A DNA stretch of 64,000 nt from an uncultured Holosporaceae bacterium (GCA_949290705.1 CASESI010000022.1:263921-327920), one strand, 5' to 3'. Positions 48,904-57,198 are shown, counted from the first letter of the stretch. Numbers and translations: made by a program. Notes: generated by a model from the letters alone, not told the origin.

Positions 48904-49296
48904 TTAGATGATATCACCTAAAGGTAAAAAAAATGTTAATATGTTGCAATTTTTACGATGTTTATAAAAAATTTTTTTGGCAAAAGATTTGATTATTGGA
49001 ATTCCAACTTTTCCAGAAAGATTTGGTAATGGTGGATTTTGATACTTTAAGATGTCAAAGTATCTTCCATGATATGTGATCTGTAGTTCAACAGATTCCT
49101 TATATTTTTCAACTGATATAACTATTGTTTCGCGAGATTGTTGTGTTCCAGAGTATTTGAGAATATTTGAAAAAACTTCATCTAATATAAGGTTTATATC
49201 GGATGAAATAACAATGTCTTTATTGGAACAAAATTTTTTAATCTTTTCATAAATTTTATTTAATTCTGAATATTTTCTTGAGGCATGTATTATCAT
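48904..49296 (-). CDS. RsbW-like GHKL (HATPase_c_2) protein
   Basis: A 130-residue protein of the anti-sigma/serine-kinase group. The N box LILDEVFSNILKYS (residues 37-49) is typical. The G1 position, normally IxDxG, reads ITYHG, so the adenine-binding Asp is Tyr75; the G2 region SGKVGIPIIKSF is also unusual. It may bind its STAS partner without normal kinase activity. It lies between a secreted-protein gene (34 bases) and the STAS gene (18 bases), all on the same strand. The ribosome site is weak. Confidence 0.82.
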   Translation of the reverse strand: MIIHASRKYSELNKIYEKIKKFCSNKDIVISSDINLILDEVFSNILKYSGTQQSRETIVISVEKYKESVELQITYHGRYFDILKYQNPPLPNLSGKVGIPIIKSFAKKIFYKHRKNCNILTFFLPLGDII

Positions 49297-49330
49297 ACCA
49301 GAAGTTTAGTGCAATTAGTTTAATAAAAGC

Positions 49331-49906
49331 TTAATTATGCTTATCACGGATTAATAGTATTGGTGAGTGGGATGGAGTAAGTGTAGGTGTTAGCCTTCGT
49401 TCTGGTAATGGTGAATGTTCAGGCCACGATGCTGATATTGGTGATACATGGCGTGGAGTAAATGTATTACGTGGTGAAACATATATACTATGAACAGGCG
49501 ATATTTCCTCTATTATTTCAGTTGTCGTCACGGACGTTGTTGTTTGTTGAGAATAACGTATAGTATCTCCATTATGGTTGTTATTTAAACGTGTTAACTC
49601 TATTTCCATTAAATTAGCACTATTTATGTCGTTAATAAGTGCATTTGGAATGTGACTATATGAGCTGTATGTTCCGCTAGACCTATATGAATCACTAGGA
49701 GAATGACTAGAATGGTGGTCACCATTTACGTATACGTTTACTATAGGAGTTTGGCCTGTACCTTGTGAGGAAGAGTCCAACAATTCCCTTGCTTTAGTCA
49801 AACAATCAAAGCATGCGGCGCATTTTTCAAAGAAAGAAGCACAGCATATATGAATATTATCCGCGGTTAAACAAGTAATAGTAGTTAATATAATAGGGTT
49901 TTTCAT
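49331..49906 (-). CDS. Predicted secreted Ser/Thr/Pro/His-rich protein, unknown
   Basis: A 191-residue product of no recognised family, behind a consensus AGGAGG ribosome site. The N-terminus MKNPIILTTITCLTADNIHI suggests a signal peptide. A Cys cluster follows (about residues 21-35: CC, C, CFDC). The remainder is low complexity: SSHSPSDSYRSSGTYSSYSH, then Thr-rich TTTSVTTTE, and a Pro/His tail with PLPERRLTPTLTPSHSP. Such tails occur in bacterial effectors and surface proteins, but no function can be assigned. It heads the minus-strand run down to recA. Confidence 0.65.
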   Translation of the reverse strand: MKNPIILTTITCLTADNIHICCASFFEKCAACFDCLTKARELLDSSSQGTGQTPIVNVYVNGDHHSSHSPSDSYRSSGTYSSYSHIPNALINDINSANLMEIELTRLNNNHNGDTIRYSQQTTTSVTTTEIIEEISPVHSIYVSPRNTFTPRHVSPISASWPEHSPLPERRLTPTLTPSHSPILLIRDKHN

Positions 49907-49991
49907 TTTTTCCTCCTGATAAAAAATTATATATAGAAAAGGTTAATAAATGGTTAAAAGTTAAAAAAAATTAACGTATGTTAAAAAATGG

Positions 49992-50020
49992 TTGAAATTA
50001 GAAAATAGGTATTATATTAT
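49992..50020 (+). promoter_or_regulatory. Sigma70 promoter for the 50.0 kb gene
   Basis: TTGAAA (49992-49997), 17-base spacer, TATTAT (50015-50020), ending 24 bases before the start at 50045. Just upstream is a GTTAA/TTAAC inverted repeat around an A-run and two AAATGGTT copies. Confidence 0.6.
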
Positions 50021-50044
50021 GACGCCTTGGTATAGGAATTTACT

Positions 50045-50302
50045 ATGAGATTTTGTAAATTAGTAATTATTGGTATAGTGTACAATGTTTTGTGTTCTTC
50101 AAATGAACCAAATAGCAAGAGACAGTGTTTTTCACCACAAATCAACTTTACGGATCATGACTTCCAGAGAGTGGCTAAAATCGTCTATAGAATAAAAGAT
50201 AATAGCGAATTTGACGCAACGAGATATACGTATTACACATCAACAGAAGAAGATGGTAGAGGGGTGTTTGAAATGTATTCACAGCTTTGTGGGATGATAT
50301 AA
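50045..50302 (+). CDS. Predicted secreted protein, N-terminal part of frame-disrupted gene
   Basis: An 85-residue frame with a signal peptide (MRFCKLVIIGIVYNVLCSS) and AGGA before ATG 50045, behind a good promoter. It stops at 50300-50302 just as a 346-residue frame opens in the -1 register with no ribosome site of its own. One added base in CTTTG at 50285-50289 would join them as Gln-Leu-Leu-Trp-Asp into about 427 residues. I read it as the N-terminal part of one gene broken by an indel, or a base-call error. Family unknown. Confidence 0.6.
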   Translation: MRFCKLVIIGIVYNVLCSSNEPNSKRQCFSPQINFTDHDFQRVAKIVYRIKDNSEFDATRYTYYTSTEEDGRGVFEMYSQLCGMI

Positions 50303-51327
50303 ATGAGTTGTATATTACACAAGGACCATCTGACCGATGGAATAGCATCAAATATTTGTATAGTAGTAATAAAAATGATCGTCAAGGTAAAAATAGAATT
50401 TTTGGCTATTCAGAAGAGCATTTTGGTGTGAGAGATCATACCCCACTAATCGGTAATGCAGATAGTGTAAAAGGTTTAAATGAAGGGTGGAAAATATTCG
50501 AGAACATATTTTGCGATTATATTGCGTTTCGTGGCGCAACGTTGAAAGGTATTTTAGGATATAAAGATGATAGTTTTATGAAGCTATCGCAAGCACAATT
50601 TGATGATAATCAAAGTATACATCTTCTTGATGAAGATAAACCAACTGAAGATCTGTTAATAGAGATAAAGCAGAAGTATTCAGATTACGGAAATGTTACA
50701 AATGAAGACATTTACGAGACATTTAATGTTGCGATTAGTTGGGTTGTAGGTAGTAGAGAGCGTTGTGTGAAGATAGTTAAGAGATGTAAAGAAAATGATG
50801 ATATCCACTGTTTTAAGCAGATAGAAATACAAGAAGTAACTGACGATAAACAAAAACCAACTGGCGAGTACTTTTTTATAAACGATGAGATGTTCGAAAA
50901 GGGTAAGAATCAAATAGATAATATTTATTGTCGCGCAATAGGAAGTATATTGTGGTATCGTAATAAATTAATACGCTCGGATGAGTGTACGAAAGTAACA
51001 TTAGGAGAACGTGTTTGTAACGTAGCGCAACCATTTGTATCGAAGTGGACAACAAAGGATGGGCGTGAGTTGTTGTATAAAGAGTATGGGGCAGAATTGT
51101 CACAAGAACGGTTCACTCTTGAGGAATCGTACAAGAAAGCAGATATGAATTTATTTGAACTTGCACAACTTTGGGTAAAAGTTATCAAAGCTAAGGAGGA
51201 TCATCTTAATGCTTGTTATTCTGAATTTGTATATCTTTCTATAGAAAACATTATAACAGGTGGAGGTTGTTACCGAGGATATGTTAACAGGTTGATGGAG
51301 AGTATATTGTTAGCATATAATCAATAG
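50287..51327 (+). CDS. C-terminal part of frame-disrupted secreted protein, unknown
   Basis: A 346-residue frame starting, formally, at TTG 50287 inside the end of the preceding frame; no ribosome site supports independent translation. It contains no motif I can name. Features seen: charged, mostly soluble sequence, scattered cysteines (ERCVKIVKRCKE, DIHCF, SDEC, ERVCN, LNACYS) that would suit an exported disulfide-bonded protein, and a glycine-rich IENIITGGGCYRGYVNRLME near the end. The frame is long and uninterrupted, so the coding potential has been kept until recently. Confidence 0.6.
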   Translation: MWDDINELYITQGPSDRWNSIKYLYSSNKNDRQGKNRIFGYSEEHFGVRDHTPLIGNADSVKGLNEGWKIFENIFCDYIAFRGATLKGILGYKDDSFMKLSQAQFDDNQSIHLLDEDKPTEDLLIEIKQKYSDYGNVTNEDIYETFNVAISWVVGSRERCVKIVKRCKENDDIHCFKQIEIQEVTDDKQKPTGEYFFINDEMFEKGKNQIDNIYCRAIGSILWYRNKLIRSDECTKVTLGERVCNVAQPFVSKWTTKDGRELLYKEYGAELSQERFTLEESYKKADMNLFELAQLWVKVIKAKEDHLNACYSEFVYLSIENIITGGGCYRGYVNRLMESILLAYNQ

Positions 51328-51460
51328 TTAGTATAGCAGAATATCTTTGGTGCAAAAACCATATAAATTCTTTTTCAAACAATTAAAAATTGAAATTTTA
51401 TTTATTTTTTTACCTTTCTATTTTATAATCGATTTGTTGTAAACTTTTAAGGGAAGAGAT

Positions 51461-51862
51461 ATGTATAGCTCTATAAGTATTATAAAAAGATTAGAGGATA
51501 TCTTTTACAGTTTGGATTCTGTAATTCACGACATGATGTCTTCTGTATCTCAACAAGCTGCGGTTGCCTCCGATAATGTTGGTGGTAATTTCATAATGTT
51601 TTTCACTATTTTTATGTTGGCTTGCTTTGTTGGGTATTATGTGATCTGGAAAGTGACACCATCTTTGCACGCTCCGTTGATGTCAATTACTAATGCTATT
51701 TCCAGTGTTATTATTGTTGGTGCAATTATTGCGGTTGGACAGGATTTGGATATTACAGCAAGTGTATTTGGATTTTTTGCTGTATTTTTTGCTGCTATAA
51801 ACATTTTTGGTGGATTTATGTTAACGCAGAGAATGCTTGCAATGTTTAAGAATTCGAAATAA
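51461..51862 (+). CDS. pntAb: NAD(P) transhydrogenase alpha subunit, part 2 (membrane)
   Basis: Small membrane subunit of the proton-translocating transhydrogenase that makes NADPH from NADH using the proton gradient. The 133-residue protein has four membrane helices; the segment ISSVIIVGAIIAVGQDLD is typical. Start follows AGGGAAGAG. pntB is 17 bases downstream. The usual first gene, pntAa (NAD-binding part), is not upstream: the preceding gene is the unknown secreted protein. Confidence 0.93.
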   Translation: MYSSISIIKRLEDIFYSLDSVIHDMMSSVSQQAAVASDNVGGNFIMFFTIFMLACFVGYYVIWKVTPSLHAPLMSITNAISSVIIVGAIIAVGQDLDITASVFGFFAVFFAAINIFGGFMLTQRMLAMFKNSK

Positions 51863-51879
51863 TTTTTTGGAGTGTTAAT

Positions 51880-53319
51880 ATGTGTGCTAATTTTATAAAT
51901 TTTCTCTATTTAATAGCTTCTATTTGTTTTATAGTTGCTTTAAAGGGGTTATCTGATGCCAAGACTGCTAGAAATGGAAATGTAGTGGGTATCATAGGAA
52001 TGGCCGTTGCATTAATTGCGGTTTTCTGCGATGCTAGGGTTTCAAATTATGTGTTCACTGTGTTGGCAATTTTGGCTGGTGGTACAATTGGTATTTTTAT
52101 TGCAAAGAAGATAGAAATGACAGCTTTACCGCAACTTATTGCTGGATTTCATAGTTTTGTTGGTTTAGCTGCAGTTTTTGTAGCTGTATCTGCATATATG
52201 GCACCAGAAGTATTTGGTATTGTTTGTGATGGTGCTATAAAGATGTCTAGCCTTATTGAAATGTCAATAGGTGCGGCAATCGGTGCAATCACATTCACGG
52301 GGTCTTTGGTGGCATTTGGAAAATTGCAAGGTATTCTCGGTTCAAAACCTATCATGATTCCGGAAAGGCATTTGATTAATTCTGTACTTGGTATTTCGAT
52401 CATATTGTTGATTGTGATTTTCTGTGCAACTGCATCTATGACTTCTTTGTTTGGAATTATACTAGCTTCTTTTGCATTAGGACTTTTGTTGGTCATTCCA
52501 ATTGGTGGGGCAGATATGCCAGTGATTATTTCGATGTTGAATTCCTATTCAGGATGGGCAGCATCTGGAATTGGTTTTACACTTGGTAATACACTTTTGA
52601 TCATCACTGGAGCATTGGTAGGATCATCAGGTGCTATTTTGAGTTATGTCATGTGCAAGGCCATGAATAGGTCGATTTTTAACGTTATTTTGGGTGGTTT
52701 TGGATCTCAGAAAAGTGATAAGACTGCAGAAGGTACGACAGAGAAGTCAGATAAGCCAGTAGCAGAGAAAAGTGATACTTCTGGCAAGCTTGCAAAGGAA
52801 GGAAATGCTCTCGATGTTGCAAAGCTTTTAAAAGGATCGAAGTCTGTGATTATTGTTCCAGGGTATGGTATGGCTGTTGCACATGCGCAACATGCTATAA
52901 AAGAAATCGTTGATTTCCTAAAAAAGAATAATGTTCGGGTTCGCTTTGCAATTCACCCAGTTGCAGGAAGAATGCCAGGTCATATGAATGTGTTGCTTGC
53001 AGAGGCTAATATCGATTACGATGATATTGTTGAACTTGAAGAAATTAATGATGATTTTAAAAATACGGATTTAGCCTTGGTTATTGGGGCAAATGATGTC
53101 ACGAATCCTGCAGCAAAAACAAATACATCAAGTCCTATTTATGGTATGCCTATTTTGGATGTGGAAAGTGCAAAGAATATTGTGTTTATCAAGCGTTCGT
53201 TATCATCTGGATATTCTGGGGTTGATAATGAATTGTTCTATAATCCAAAGACAGTTATGCTTTATGGTGATGCAAAAAAGGTTGCAGAGTCATTAGTCAA
53301 AGAATTTGATAATATTTAA
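51880..53319 (+). CDS. pntB: NAD(P) transhydrogenase beta subunit
   Basis: Large membrane subunit with the NADP(H)-binding domain. The 479-residue product has about nine N-terminal membrane helices and a soluble C-terminal domain with VIIVPGYGMAVAHAQHAIKE, FAIHPVAGRMPGHMNVLLAE and LVIGANDVTNPAA, the NADP-site signatures. Between them is a Lys/Ser/Thr-rich linker (SQKSDKTAEGTTEKSDKP) longer than I would expect. GGAG precedes ATG 51880. Identity is secure. Confidence 0.96.
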   Translation: MCANFINFLYLIASICFIVALKGLSDAKTARNGNVVGIIGMAVALIAVFCDARVSNYVFTVLAILAGGTIGIFIAKKIEMTALPQLIAGFHSFVGLAAVFVAVSAYMAPEVFGIVCDGAIKMSSLIEMSIGAAIGAITFTGSLVAFGKLQGILGSKPIMIPERHLINSVLGISIILLIVIFCATASMTSLFGIILASFALGLLLVIPIGGADMPVIISMLNSYSGWAASGIGFTLGNTLLIITGALVGSSGAILSYVMCKAMNRSIFNVILGGFGSQKSDKTAEGTTEKSDKPVAEKSDTSGKLAKEGNALDVAKLLKGSKSVIIVPGYGMAVAHAQHAIKEIVDFLKKNNVRVRFAIHPVAGRMPGHMNVLLAEANIDYDDIVELEEINDDFKNTDLALVIGANDVTNPAAKTNTSSPIYGMPILDVESAKNIVFIKRSLSSGYSGVDNELFYNPKTVMLYGDAKKVAESLVKEFDNI

Positions 53320-53403
53320 TACTTTTATTTTTCTATTTATTTTTACTTAATTTTAATTAGTTTTTGTTAACATCGTCTTATATAACTTTGTGGTATTTTT
53401 GTT

Positions 53404-54300
53404 ATGCTTGATAGCAATCTTTTGGCAGAAAATTATTTTGATAAAATTTTAAAACCTTACTCTAAAAAAAACATAGTTGGCAACGATATTTCAGAGAGTG
53501 ATATATATTTTAAATTGCAAGAAGCATATAGGTCGGATACGGATACCGATAATTTGGGTATTTGGCAGAGATCTTTGAAATCAGTTGAATGGGATAATGT
53601 TGAAAAATTTGCGACAGAAATTCTAGAAACTCAATCAAAAGACCTTTGGGTATTTATGTTGTTAATGGAATTTATTATAGAAAAAAAAGGAATGGCCAAT
53701 TTCTTAAAAAGTATAAAGTATATGAATATATTTATTCAAAAATTTGGAGAAAAGTTTTATCCTGTAAAAATTGAGAAACGCACAAATTTAATAGATTGGT
53801 TTTTTAAAAAAATTAACGTATATTTTAAACGTTGTTTCGGAATAGAAGAAAAATCTTCAGAGTTACTGATAGTTGTACATGAAAATTTTGAATCAATTTG
53901 TGATTTAAAGCAATTATTACAGAATGCTGGAATTATTACCTCTAAATTTGAGAATTTCTTTGATTTTGTTAAGAGTTTGGATGATAAATATATAAAAACG
54001 TTACAGTTTAAACAAGAAAATGTTAAAGTTTCGATGGTGAATGAAGCCCCATTAGTAGTTGAAAATAATAATCAAAACAGCGAACAAAGTAATATTCATA
54101 CAGTTGAGGCAGCGTATGCTCAGTTAGTAAATATTAAAGATTTTTTGGAAGCGCATGAACCAAGAAATATTACATATATGATTTTGGATTTGATTCCTAT
54201 CCTCCGTAATTACACTGTGAAAGATTTGATCCAGTATGGGAATGAGCAAGACTCTTTGATGTTTTATATAAGTAAAATAATTTGTAAAAGTAGTAAATAA
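53404..54300 (+). CDS. tssA: TssA-like protein with ImpA N-terminal domain (type VI secretion)
   Basis: A 298-residue protein whose first half fits the ImpA_N domain of TssA: VGNDISESDIYFKLQEA, then WDNVEKFATEILETQSKDLW (the family's W-x-V...L-x-x-SKDLR region) and YMNIFIQKFGEKFYPVKIEK. The second half has an Asn/Gln-rich linker and VNIKDFLEAHEPRNITYMIL, like the C-terminal helical part of TssA. TssA caps and primes sheath assembly in the type VI machine. No other type VI gene is within the window, so it is an orphan or part of a scattered set. Weak ribosome site. Confidence 0.68.
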   Translation: MLDSNLLAENYFDKILKPYSKKNIVGNDISESDIYFKLQEAYRSDTDTDNLGIWQRSLKSVEWDNVEKFATEILETQSKDLWVFMLLMEFIIEKKGMANFLKSIKYMNIFIQKFGEKFYPVKIEKRTNLIDWFFKKINVYFKRCFGIEEKSSELLIVVHENFESICDLKQLLQNAGIITSKFENFFDFVKSLDDKYIKTLQFKQENVKVSMVNEAPLVVENNNQNSEQSNIHTVEAAYAQLVNIKDFLEAHEPRNITYMILDLIPILRNYTVKDLIQYGNEQDSLMFYISKIICKSSK

Positions 54301-54302
54301 TG

Positions 54303-55229
54303 TTAATTACAACATTTTTTCAATAAATATTTATGTCCATTTAAGAAATCAATTCCAGACATTTCTCGTTTTCCTTCAGGTTTTACAGTTAAGAGTCTTA
54401 TGAAGCCTTTTTTCGTGTAGACGGTGAAATATTTATCAATTACATCTCCGAAAAAACAACGACTGCATTCCGGATTTGAGTCCGTACTTATGACCTCTGC
54501 TGATAGGATTTTAACTCTTATTCCATCAAAAATGGCCCAACATTTCCCGTCGAATGCACGAATTTTCCGTTCAATATCAATAGCGTCAGAGCTTTTAAAA
54601 TCTATTTCATATTCTGATTTTGAAATTTTTGGCGCGAATGTTGCAACACTTGGATCTTGGATTGTTCTGTTATTTAAAATGATGTCATAATTTGAAAAGA
54701 ACTCATCAAGCAAAGTTGGCCCAAATAAACCGAGATCTTTCATCAAGGAAGAATGGGTTTCGTTTTGGTAAAGTTCAATTTCTTGTTGCAAAAGAATATC
54801 ACCTGCGTCGACTTCCTTAGTCATAACTTGTAATGTAACACCTGTTATCTGATCTCCATTTAGAATAGCATGTTGAATTGGGGCAGCTCCCCTGAGGTTT
54901 GGTAATAAAGAACCATGGAGATTTACAGCGGGATATTTTGCAGCATTAAGTACGGCTTCTGGTAAAATCAAGCCGTACGATGCAACAACGATAAAATCAG
55001 CCCTGAAATTTTTTAATGCATCTATTTCATCAGAAGAAAATTTTTTTGGTGTTTTAAATGGTATGCCATGCTCAATTGCAAAAACTTCCGAATCTGATGT
55101 AGTAAGCTTCAATCCGCGGTTAGCAGGTTTTGCAGGTTTTGTGTATATGCATAAAAGTTCATGATGTTCATGTAAATATTGCAACGAAGGCATCGCGAAC
55201 GATGAAGATCCCATGAATATTATTCTCAT
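54303..55229 (-). CDS. fmt: Methionyl-tRNA formyltransferase
   Basis: Formylates initiator Met-tRNA. The 308-residue product has IIFMGSSSFAMPSLQYL at the N-terminus, the folate/active-site segment NLHGSLLPNLRGAAPIQ (Asn, His), then MTKEVDAGDILLQQE with the catalytic Asp, and the C-terminal OB domain. AGGTC precedes ATG 55229. The usual partner def is not adjacent. It is convergent with tssA (2-base gap). Confidence 0.97.
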   Translation of the reverse strand: MRIIFMGSSSFAMPSLQYLHEHHELLCIYTKPAKPANRGLKLTTSDSEVFAIEHGIPFKTPKKFSSDEIDALKNFRADFIVVASYGLILPEAVLNAAKYPAVNLHGSLLPNLRGAAPIQHAILNGDQITGVTLQVMTKEVDAGDILLQQEIELYQNETHSSLMKDLGLFGPTLLDEFFSNYDIILNNRTIQDPSVATFAPKISKSEYEIDFKSSDAIDIERKIRAFDGKCWAIFDGIRVKILSAEVISTDSNPECSRCFFGDVIDKYFTVYTKKGFIRLLTVKPEGKREMSGIDFLNGHKYLLKKCCN

Positions 55230-55282
55230 GACCTAAATTTACCATAGAAAATTAATTTTTGAAAGAATGATAGTATGTTTTA

Positions 55283-55291
55283 TGATAGAAT
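55283..55291 (+). promoter_or_regulatory. Possible extended -10 promoter for hflK-hflC
   Basis: TGATAGAAT gives a TGn-extended -10 hexamer TAGAAT, 30 bases before the hflK start. The best -35 candidate (TTGAAA, 55259-55264) is 21 bases away, which is too far, so only the -10 is supported. Confidence 0.4.
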
Positions 55292-55321
55292 AATTTTGGG
55301 TGTTGATTGGGATAATTGCTT

Positions 55322-56305
55322 ATGAATCCTTGGGATAATAATTCAAATGACAACGAAGATTTTGTAAAAAATATTCAGAATTTATTGAATCAAAAGAAAA
55401 GAGAATTTTTTAATGGAAACAATTTTAAGTTTAATCCAGTTATACTGCTAGTGTTGGTCTTTGTTTGGCTTGGAACAGGATTTTATACTGTAAAGCCGGA
55501 TGAACAGGGGGTTGTATTAAGGTTTGGAAAATGGGTAAGATCGACGAATCCAGGACTTAACTATTGTCTTCCATATCCTTTTGAAAAGGTAATTATCCAG
55601 TCTGTGACTAATATCCGAAGGATAGATGTTGGAATGAAAGCATATCGTGATAATGATGAGCAATCAGAAAATCTTATGCTCACAGGAGACTCAAACCTAG
55701 CGAATGTTTCATTTACAGTGCTTTGGAAAATAAAACATGATGGTGTGGAAGAGTTTTTATTTAATGCACGATCTCCTGAACTTGCAGTTAAGGCATGTGC
55801 AGAAAGTGTGATGAGATCTGCTGTTGGAAAAAATGAAATAGTTTATGTCCAAACGGAAGGTCGTGCTGAAATCGCTGCAGAAGTTAAAGAAGAATTGCAA
55901 AAATTATTAGATGAATACAATACAGGTGTTGAAATAGTGCAAGTTAACCTTCAGAATGTTGAGCCTCCTTTTCCTGTGATCGATTCGTTTCGTGATGTTG
56001 AGAGGGCACAGGCTGATCAGCAGAAGTCAGTCAATGAAGCAGATGCTTATAAGCGCAATTTACTTGCGAAAGCACGAGGAGAAAGTGCAGAAATTTTAAA
56101 TAATGCCGAAGGTCGAAAAAAATCAATGATAGAGGAAGCAAAAGGTGCTACTGCAAGATTTCTGTCGGTTTACAATGAATATAAAACTGCTAAAAGTGTG
56201 ATTGCTAAAAGGATTTATTTAGATACGATGAAAGAGATTATAAAAAAATCTAATTTAGTTTTGATTGACGAAAAAAATGGTGTATTGCCACACACAAGTT
56301 TTTAA
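55322..56305 (+). CDS. hflK: FtsH-protease modulator HflK
   Basis: SPFH-family membrane protein that with HflC forms a cage around FtsH and limits its access to membrane substrates. The 327-residue product has a short cytoplasmic N-terminus, one membrane helix (VILLVLVFVWLGTGFYTV) and the SPFH domain starting KPDEQGVVLRFGKW. A coiled-coil Ala/Glu-rich region follows (RAQADQQKSVNEADAYKR). ATG 55322 is preferred to an in-frame TTG two codons earlier. hflC follows after 12 bases. Confidence 0.95.
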   Translation: MNPWDNNSNDNEDFVKNIQNLLNQKKREFFNGNNFKFNPVILLVLVFVWLGTGFYTVKPDEQGVVLRFGKWVRSTNPGLNYCLPYPFEKVIIQSVTNIRRIDVGMKAYRDNDEQSENLMLTGDSNLANVSFTVLWKIKHDGVEEFLFNARSPELAVKACAESVMRSAVGKNEIVYVQTEGRAEIAAEVKEELQKLLDEYNTGVEIVQVNLQNVEPPFPVIDSFRDVERAQADQQKSVNEADAYKRNLLAKARGESAEILNNAEGRKKSMIEEAKGATARFLSVYNEYKTAKSVIAKRIYLDTMKEIIKKSNLVLIDEKNGVLPHTSF

Positions 56306-56317
56306 TGGAGGATTTTT

Positions 56318-57190
56318 ATGAAAATAAGACATATAATTTTTGCTTTAGTATGTGTTGTTGCTGTTATCTTTGTAACGCAGAGTTGCTTTATAGTTGAACA
56401 AACGGAAAATGCTATTGTTTTAAGATTAGGGGAGCCCGTTAGGGTACAAAAAACTCCAGGTCTTAAATTAAAAGTTCCTTTTATTGAAGAGGTGTTATTT
56501 TTTGAAAATCGTTTATTGGACATAGAATTGTCGGAACTTGAAGTTACACTTGGCGATAGAAGAAGAATAATTGTTGATGCATTTGCTAGGTATGTTATCA
56601 ATGATCCATTGTTATTCTTTCAAACTGTGAAAAACGAAACAGGTGTGAAAATTAGATTGAGCTCTATCGTTCTTGGAAGCATGAGAAGTATTTTAGGTGG
56701 GCTTGAATTATCTTCGTTGTTGTCTGATGAAAGATTTACTGTTATGCAGAAGATAAAAAATTTAGTAAATGATTCTGCTAAAAATTTGGGTATTATTGTG
56801 AAAGATGTAAGAATAAGACGGACTGATCTTCCTCCTCAAAACAGTGAGGCAATTTTTGGTAGGATGATAAGTGAACGCCAGAGGGAGGCAAAGGAGTTAA
56901 GAGCAAAAGGAAAAGAGCAAGCTCAGATTATAAGGTCAGAAGCCGACAGGGATGCTGTGATAATGGTTAGCGAGGCAAGGAAAAAAGGCCAAATATTAAT
57001 CGGAGAAGGTGAGGGGATTGCGAATAAAATATACGCAGAAACATATTCAAAAGATCCAAAGTTCTTCGAGTTTTATAAATCCATGGAATCTATGAAGGAT
57101 GCTATTGAGAAAAACAGCGAGAAACCAAAACTTATCTTAAATCCTAAAGGAGATTTTTTTAAATATTTTTCAAAAAACTCAAATGAGTAA
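56318..57190 (+). CDS. hflC: FtsH-protease modulator HflC
   Basis: Partner of HflK in the periplasm-facing SPFH complex. The 290-residue product has an N-terminal anchor (IIFALVCVVAVIFVTQSCFIV), the SPFH domain starting QTENAIVLRLGEPVR, and the family segment MISERQREAKELRAKGKEQA. GGAGGATTTTT precedes ATG 56318, among the strongest sites in the window. It is 12 bases after hflK. A degP/mucD gene often follows in Alphaproteobacteria; here degP is far away at 4.5-5.9 kb. Confidence 0.96.
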   Translation: MKIRHIIFALVCVVAVIFVTQSCFIVEQTENAIVLRLGEPVRVQKTPGLKLKVPFIEEVLFFENRLLDIELSELEVTLGDRRRIIVDAFARYVINDPLLFFQTVKNETGVKIRLSSIVLGSMRSILGGLELSSLLSDERFTVMQKIKNLVNDSAKNLGIIVKDVRIRRTDLPPQNSEAIFGRMISERQREAKELRAKGKEQAQIIRSEADRDAVIMVSEARKKGQILIGEGEGIANKIYAETYSKDPKFFEFYKSMESMKDAIEKNSEKPKLILNPKGDFFKYFSKNSNE

Positions 57191-57198
57191 TTTGAAAT

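Noticed and set aside
49921-49990. Repeated GTTAA/TGGTT units upstream of the 50.0 kb gene as a CRISPR or iteron array
   Set aside because: Copies are short, irregular and unevenly spaced; no conserved repeat-spacer pattern.
50281-50302. Programmed -1 frameshift at the joint of the two 50 kb frames
   Set aside because: No X-XXY-YYZ heptamer is in register (CAG CTT TGT) and no clear downstream hairpin was seen; an indel is simpler.
51421-51431. TATAAT before pntAb as a full promoter
   Set aside because: The hexamer is present but no -35 lies at 16-18 bases and no TGn extension precedes it; such sequence is frequent in AT-rich gaps.
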